Part shown: positions 61,036 to 64,000 of the stretch, piece after piece | Position numbering within the stretch: the first letter of the stretch is position 1 | How the letters are laid out: the number at the start of each line of letters is the position of its first letter | Assembly (NCBI RefSeq): GCF_000344805.1 | Contig: NC_020453.1 | Location: 5,241,001 to 5,305,000 of the forward strand | DNA from: Bradyrhizobium oligotrophicum S58 | GTDB taxonomy: Bacteria > Pseudomonadota > Alphaproteobacteria > Rhizobiales > Xanthobacteraceae | DNA length: 64,000 nucleotides | Direction: 5' to 3' | Notes under the pieces: model-generated | Databases searched by the model: none | The model's input: only the letters and a program-made list of their open reading frames with translations | Told to the model about the DNA's origin: nothing | Translations under genes and position numbers: made by a program

Positions 61036-61863
61036 TCAGATGCCGATCGCGTTGATCATCTGGTCCATGGTGCGCGACGGCTCCGCACATCCGGCCTCGC
61101 CGACGATCTTCGCCGGCACGCCTGCGACGGTGACATTGTTCGGCACCGGCTTCACGACGACGGAGCCGGCGGCGATACGCGCGCAATGACCGACCTCGAT
61201 GTTGCCGAGCACCTTGGCGCCGGCGCCGATCAGCACACCGTGACGGATCTTGGGGTGACGGTCCTCATTCTCCTTGCCGGTGCCGCCGAGGGTCACGCCG
61301 TGCAGGATCGAGACGTTGTCCTCGATGATGGCGGTCTCGCCGCAGACGAAGCCGGTGGCATGATCGAGGAAGATGCCGCGGCCGATGCGGGCGGCCGGAT
61401 TGATGTCGGTCTGGAACACCGCCGACGAACGGCTCTGCAGATAGAACGAGAAATCCTTGCGGCTCTTGCGATGCAGCCAGTGCGCCAGCCGGTGCGTCTG
61501 CAGCGCGTGGAAGCCCTTGAAGTAGAGCAGCGGATCGATGAAGCGCGAGGTCGCGGGATCGCGATCGTAGACGGCGACCAGATCGGCCCGAAACGCGTGG
61601 CCGAGATCCGGCTCATCGCGCAGCGCATCATTGAAGGTCTGGCGGATCAGGTCGCCGGACAGCGCCGAATGATCGAGGCGGTCGGCGACGCGGTGCACGA
61701 CCGCATCTTCCAGCCGGCTGTGGTGCAGGACCGTCGAATAGATGAACGTCGCGAGCTCGGGCTCGCGCCGGACGATCTCTTCGGCCTCGTGGCGAATCCG
61801 ATCCCAGATCGGATCGAGGGCTGCGAGCTTTCCGCTCTGTTGATGGGTCTGATGAATGGCCAT
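61036..61863 (-). CDS. cysE: Serine O-acetyltransferase
   Basis: The ATG at 61863 gives 275 aa, normal for CysE. The N-terminal helical domain (DPIWDRIRHEAEEIVRREPE) is followed by a left-handed beta-helix acyltransferase domain. Catalytic residues are Asp and His in GIFLDHATGFVCGETAIIED, and the second conserved His in SILHGVTLGGTGKENEDRHP. The C-terminal tail has the hydrophobic end (MDQMINAIGI) that in other CysE proteins docks into CysK; an Ile C-terminus is characteristic. The enzyme makes O-acetylserine from serine and acetyl-CoA, the first step of cysteine synthesis. DUF3126 follows. Confidence 0.97.
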   Translation of the reverse strand: MAIHQTHQQSGKLAALDPIWDRIRHEAEEIVRREPELATFIYSTVLHHSRLEDAVVHRVADRLDHSALSGDLIRQTFNDALRDEPDLGHAFRADLVAVYDRDPATSRFIDPLLYFKGFHALQTHRLAHWLHRKSRKDFSFYLQSRSSAVFQTDINPAARIGRGIFLDHATGFVCGETAIIEDNVSILHGVTLGGTGKENEDRHPKIRHGVLIGAGAKVLGNIEVGHCARIAAGSVVVKPVPNNVTVAGVPAKIVGEAGCAEPSRTMDQMINAIGI

Positions 61864-62304
61864 GGCCGCTTCTCGCACGTTCAGTGGGCAGGCAATATAG
61901 CACGACGCGTGGAATGCTGTCCTCCGCCGGCTGCTCACGGGCGTCGGTCCATGCCAGCCAGCCTCGCTCCCAGAGAACATGGGATTGAGACAATTCCGTT
62001 ACGTCCCGGTTACGCCGCCCTGCGGCGGCGCGTCGGATGAAGGTGGTCAGCCGGAACCCAAAATCAAGCGGCGCCGACCACCCGACCGTGACGATGTTTC
62101 GAGGCCGCGATCGGCAGCCCCGGCTGGGCACCGGCGCGGTCCGATACCTCCGCTGAGACAAAAAGGAACCACTCGAGGCGAGAAAGGCCCGGCGTCCCCC
62201 GCTCGATCACGGGGTCAGCTTTACCCGCCATCGCTCTGCGTCTATTGGTGAATATCGCCTTGACCCTATTTTGGCCATGGTGCTCCTAACCGGGGGACGC
62301 AGGC
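61864..62304. other. Divergent intergenic region, nothing identified
   Basis: These 441 bp separate the divergent cysE gene and the membrane-protein gene. A 90-aa frame (61979-62251) is open but Arg/Pro-rich and not protein-like. No repeat or RNA was found, and the promoters should lie here. Confidence 0.45.
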
Positions 62305-63669
62305 ATCAGTAACACTCAGATCCTGGACGAACGCGTAACCGAGGCCGGAACGGCCTGGCTCCCCGTCATCGTCATCCCCCTCTTCCTGGTCGCGCCGGCG
62401 CTGTGGAACGGCTACCCGCTGCTGCAGTGGGATACGGGCGGCTATCTCGCGCGCTGGTACGAAGGCTATCTGGTGCCGAGCCGCTCGACCGTGTTCGGCC
62501 TCTATCTGCATTGGGGCGAGGGGTCGAGCTTCTGGCTCAATCTCGGCCTGCAGGCGCTGGCGACGCTGTGGATCCTGCAGCTCACCTTGCGCGTCCTCGG
62601 GCTCGCGCAACCGTTGCGGCTATTGTGGATCGGCCTGCTGCTGATCCTGACCACCGCTTTGCCGTGGCTCGCCAGCATGCTGCTGACCGACATCTTCGCC
62701 GGCCTGTCGGTGCTCGCGCTCTTCATCTTGGTGACGCAGGCCCCCCGGATCTCGTCGCTGGAGAGATGGGCGCTGTTCGGCTTCGTCGCCTTCACCTCCG
62801 CCACCCACAGCGCCACGCTCGGGGTGCTGTTCGGCCTGTGCTGCGCCGGCTGGATCGCCTTCCCGTTCCTGCGCCGGCAGATCGCGCTCTCCGGCCTGGT
62901 CCAGGGCAGCCTGACCATCGTCGCCGGAGCGGCGATGCTGCTCGCGGCGAATTTCGCGCTGTCCGGCCAGCTGGCCTGGACGCCCGGCGGCACCGGCGTC
63001 GCCTTCGGCCGCATGCTGCAGGACGGCATCGTCGCGCAGTACCTGAAGGACCATTGCGCGCGCGAAAGGCTGAAGCTCTGCCCCTATCGCAACGAGCTGC
63101 CACCCACGGCCGACGACTTCCTGTGGGGCAACAGCATGTTCAACAAGCTTGGCCGCTTCGAGGGCATGAACGAGGAGATGGGCACCATCGTCAAGCAGTC
63201 GCTCGCCGCCTATCCGCTGTGGCAGGCCAGGGCGGCGGCGGTAGCGACGGCGGAGCAGCTGGTGCATGTGGCGACCGGTGAAGGCACCAGCGGCTGGGTG
63301 CCGCACACCTACGGGATCATCGAACGCTACATCCCGGCGCAGACGAGGGAAATGCGCGCGGCGCATCAGCAGCATTGGGAGATCAATTTCGCCGTCGTGA
63401 ACTGGCTGCACGTGCCGGTCGCGCTCGGCTCGATGCTGGCGGCGGCGGCGATCGCGGCGCACGCGATCTGGCGCCGGCGCCGCGACGACGTTGCCCTGCT
63501 CGCCACGACCGTCACGCTCGCTTTGCTCGGCAACGCCGTGATCTGCGGCGTGATCTCCGGCCCGCACGACCGCTACGGCGCCCGGCTGGTGTGGATCGCC
63601 ACCTTCACGGTGCTGATCGCAGCAGCGAGGTGGTTCAGCGGCGAGCGCGCGGACGGCTCCGCCGCATGA
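62305..63669 (+). CDS. Polytopic membrane protein, start codon unclear
   Basis: The frame is open from 62290, and membrane-protein sequence begins well before the first usual start (GTG at 62473). Codons from 62305 read I-S-N-T-Q-I-L-D-E-R, then TM1 (AWLPVIVIPLFLVAPALWNG) and the conserved-looking YPLLQWDTGGYLARWYEGYL. With ATC at 62305 as start the protein has 454 aa; GGGGGA lies 8 bp before it. About ten TM helices follow. Cysteines (HCARERLKLCPYRNE) mark a periplasmic loop near the middle. It resembles large uncharacterised glycosyltransferase-like membrane proteins, but no catalytic motif is visible. Annotations from 62473 would lose TM1. Confidence 0.75.
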   Translation: MSNTQILDERVTEAGTAWLPVIVIPLFLVAPALWNGYPLLQWDTGGYLARWYEGYLVPSRSTVFGLYLHWGEGSSFWLNLGLQALATLWILQLTLRVLGLAQPLRLLWIGLLLILTTALPWLASMLLTDIFAGLSVLALFILVTQAPRISSLERWALFGFVAFTSATHSATLGVLFGLCCAGWIAFPFLRRQIALSGLVQGSLTIVAGAAMLLAANFALSGQLAWTPGGTGVAFGRMLQDGIVAQYLKDHCARERLKLCPYRNELPPTADDFLWGNSMFNKLGRFEGMNEEMGTIVKQSLAAYPLWQARAAAVATAEQLVHVATGEGTSGWVPHTYGIIERYIPAQTREMRAAHQQHWEINFAVVNWLHVPVALGSMLAAAAIAAHAIWRRRRDDVALLATTVTLALLGNAVICGVISGPHDRYGARLVWIATFTVLIAAARWFSGERADGSAA

Positions 63670-63700
63670 CGCCCCGTAGCCCGCATGAGTGACAGTAGTC

Positions 63701-63783
63701 GTAGCCCGGATGAGCGCAGCGATATCCGGGGTCTCCTCCACAGCACGTGTGAACCCGGATGTCGCTGCGCTCATCCGGGCTAC
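63701..63783. repeat. Family A palindromic repeat, copy 7
   Basis: GTAGCCCGGATGAGCGCAGC ... GCTCATCCGGGCTAC with inner arms GATATCCGGGGT and AACCCGGATGTC. A second fragment, GTAGCCCGCATGAGTGAC, precedes it at 63675. Confidence 0.9.
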
Positions 63784-63794
63784 GCTCTCTCCAC

Positions 63795-63868
63795 GTCATT
63801 GCGAGCGCAGCGAAGCAATCCAGAATCCCGCCCACCACTCTGGATTGCTTCGCTGCGCTCGCAATGAC
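63795..63868. repeat. Family B inverted repeat, near-perfect copy
   Basis: GTCATTGCGAGCGCAGCG ... CGCTGCGCTCGCAATGAC, almost identical to the copy at 10309-10382, directly after a family A copy. Confidence 0.9.
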
Positions 63869-63910
63869 GGAGCAAGTCGAAGCGACGGAGCACGTCAGCG
63901 GGCTACGCGG

Positions 63911-64000
63911 TCAGCGCTGCGCGAGAAAATCCACAACGCCGGCCTTGTAGACCTTGTCGCCGACGGCGCGCATGTGATCGCGGTTGGGGATGTCGAGCAC
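63911..64000 (-). CDS. Alpha/beta hydrolase, C-terminal end only
   Basis: Only the last 29 residues are inside the window: VLDIPNRDHMRAVGDKVYKA followed by GVVDFLAQR and a stop. The segment with 'DHM.AVGD..YK.GV.DFL' is typical of the final His-containing helix of alpha/beta-hydrolase family proteins, where the His of NRDHM would be the catalytic His. The gene extends beyond the right edge on the minus strand. Confidence 0.7.
   Translation of the reverse strand: MLDIPNRDHMRAVGDKVYKAGVVDFLAQR

Noticed and set aside
61979..62251. 90-aa plus-strand frame between cysE and the membrane gene
   Set aside because: Arg/Pro-rich translation without a ribosome site.

Overview
The window looks like a chromosomal segment of a GC-rich alphaproteobacterium of the Bradyrhizobium lineage. 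The evidence is the dense, mostly monocistronic gene layout, many small secreted or lipoprotein-type proteins, an Omp25/Omp31-type beta-barrel, DUF2336, DUF2147 and BTLCP-type families, and at least seven copies of a GTAGCCCGGATGAGC palindromic repeat. The assignment comes from family recognition, not from a database search.

Layout. 1-9 kb: small exported proteins, a tRNA-Thr(UGU), a TetR regulator upstream of a frameshifted DUF3313 lipoprotein gene, and an outer-membrane beta-barrel. 9-18 kb: a serine beta-lactamase-like hydrolase, an S10 carboxypeptidase-like protein, a FecR-domain protein with a CHASE2 adenylate/guanylate cyclase, NAD kinase, and a CheY-like receiver followed by an Hpt protein. 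18-24 kb: DUF2336, a lytic transglycosylase, hisI, folE, an IscU/NifU-like scaffold, a periplasmic COG3904 protein and yidD. 24-32 kb: an APC permease coupled to a secreted protein, a lipoprotein alpha/beta hydrolase, an MFS exporter and a second COG3904-like protein with KPA repeats. 32-45 kb: thrS, a winged-helix regulator, a nitroreductase, a large PAS-GGDEF-EAL protein, a sigma-1.1-like miniprotein, a patatin, a CBS protein, a rhomboid protease and a PAS_5 protein.

45.3-50.9 kb is the most unusual part: a compact three-gene minus-strand operon. In transcription order it encodes an EAD1-trypsin-like protease, an EAD1-helical protein with no recognisable enzyme domain, and a 1045-aa nSTAND NTPase-TM-TPR protein. 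I read it as a candidate immunity or regulated-cell-death module. Next to it is a metallo-beta-lactamase-fold gene reduced to a pseudogene by an internal deletion.

51-64 kb: PilZ, a BTLCP transglutaminase-like peptidase, several small exported or membrane proteins, a dienelactone hydrolase, an Rmf/CrpP-like small protein, gamma-carbonic anhydrase, DUF3126, cysE, and a polytopic membrane protein whose expected start codon reads ATC. Both window edges cut genes.

Non-coding highlights: a 168-bp MITE-like element with perfect 23-bp terminal inverted repeats and a 6-bp target duplication inside another dispersed repeat (36.1 kb); a structured RNA candidate with an intrinsic terminator (44.3 kb); a CRP-type palindrome followed by a strong terminator (54.9-55.1 kb); and a nested inverted repeat (60.3-60.5 kb).
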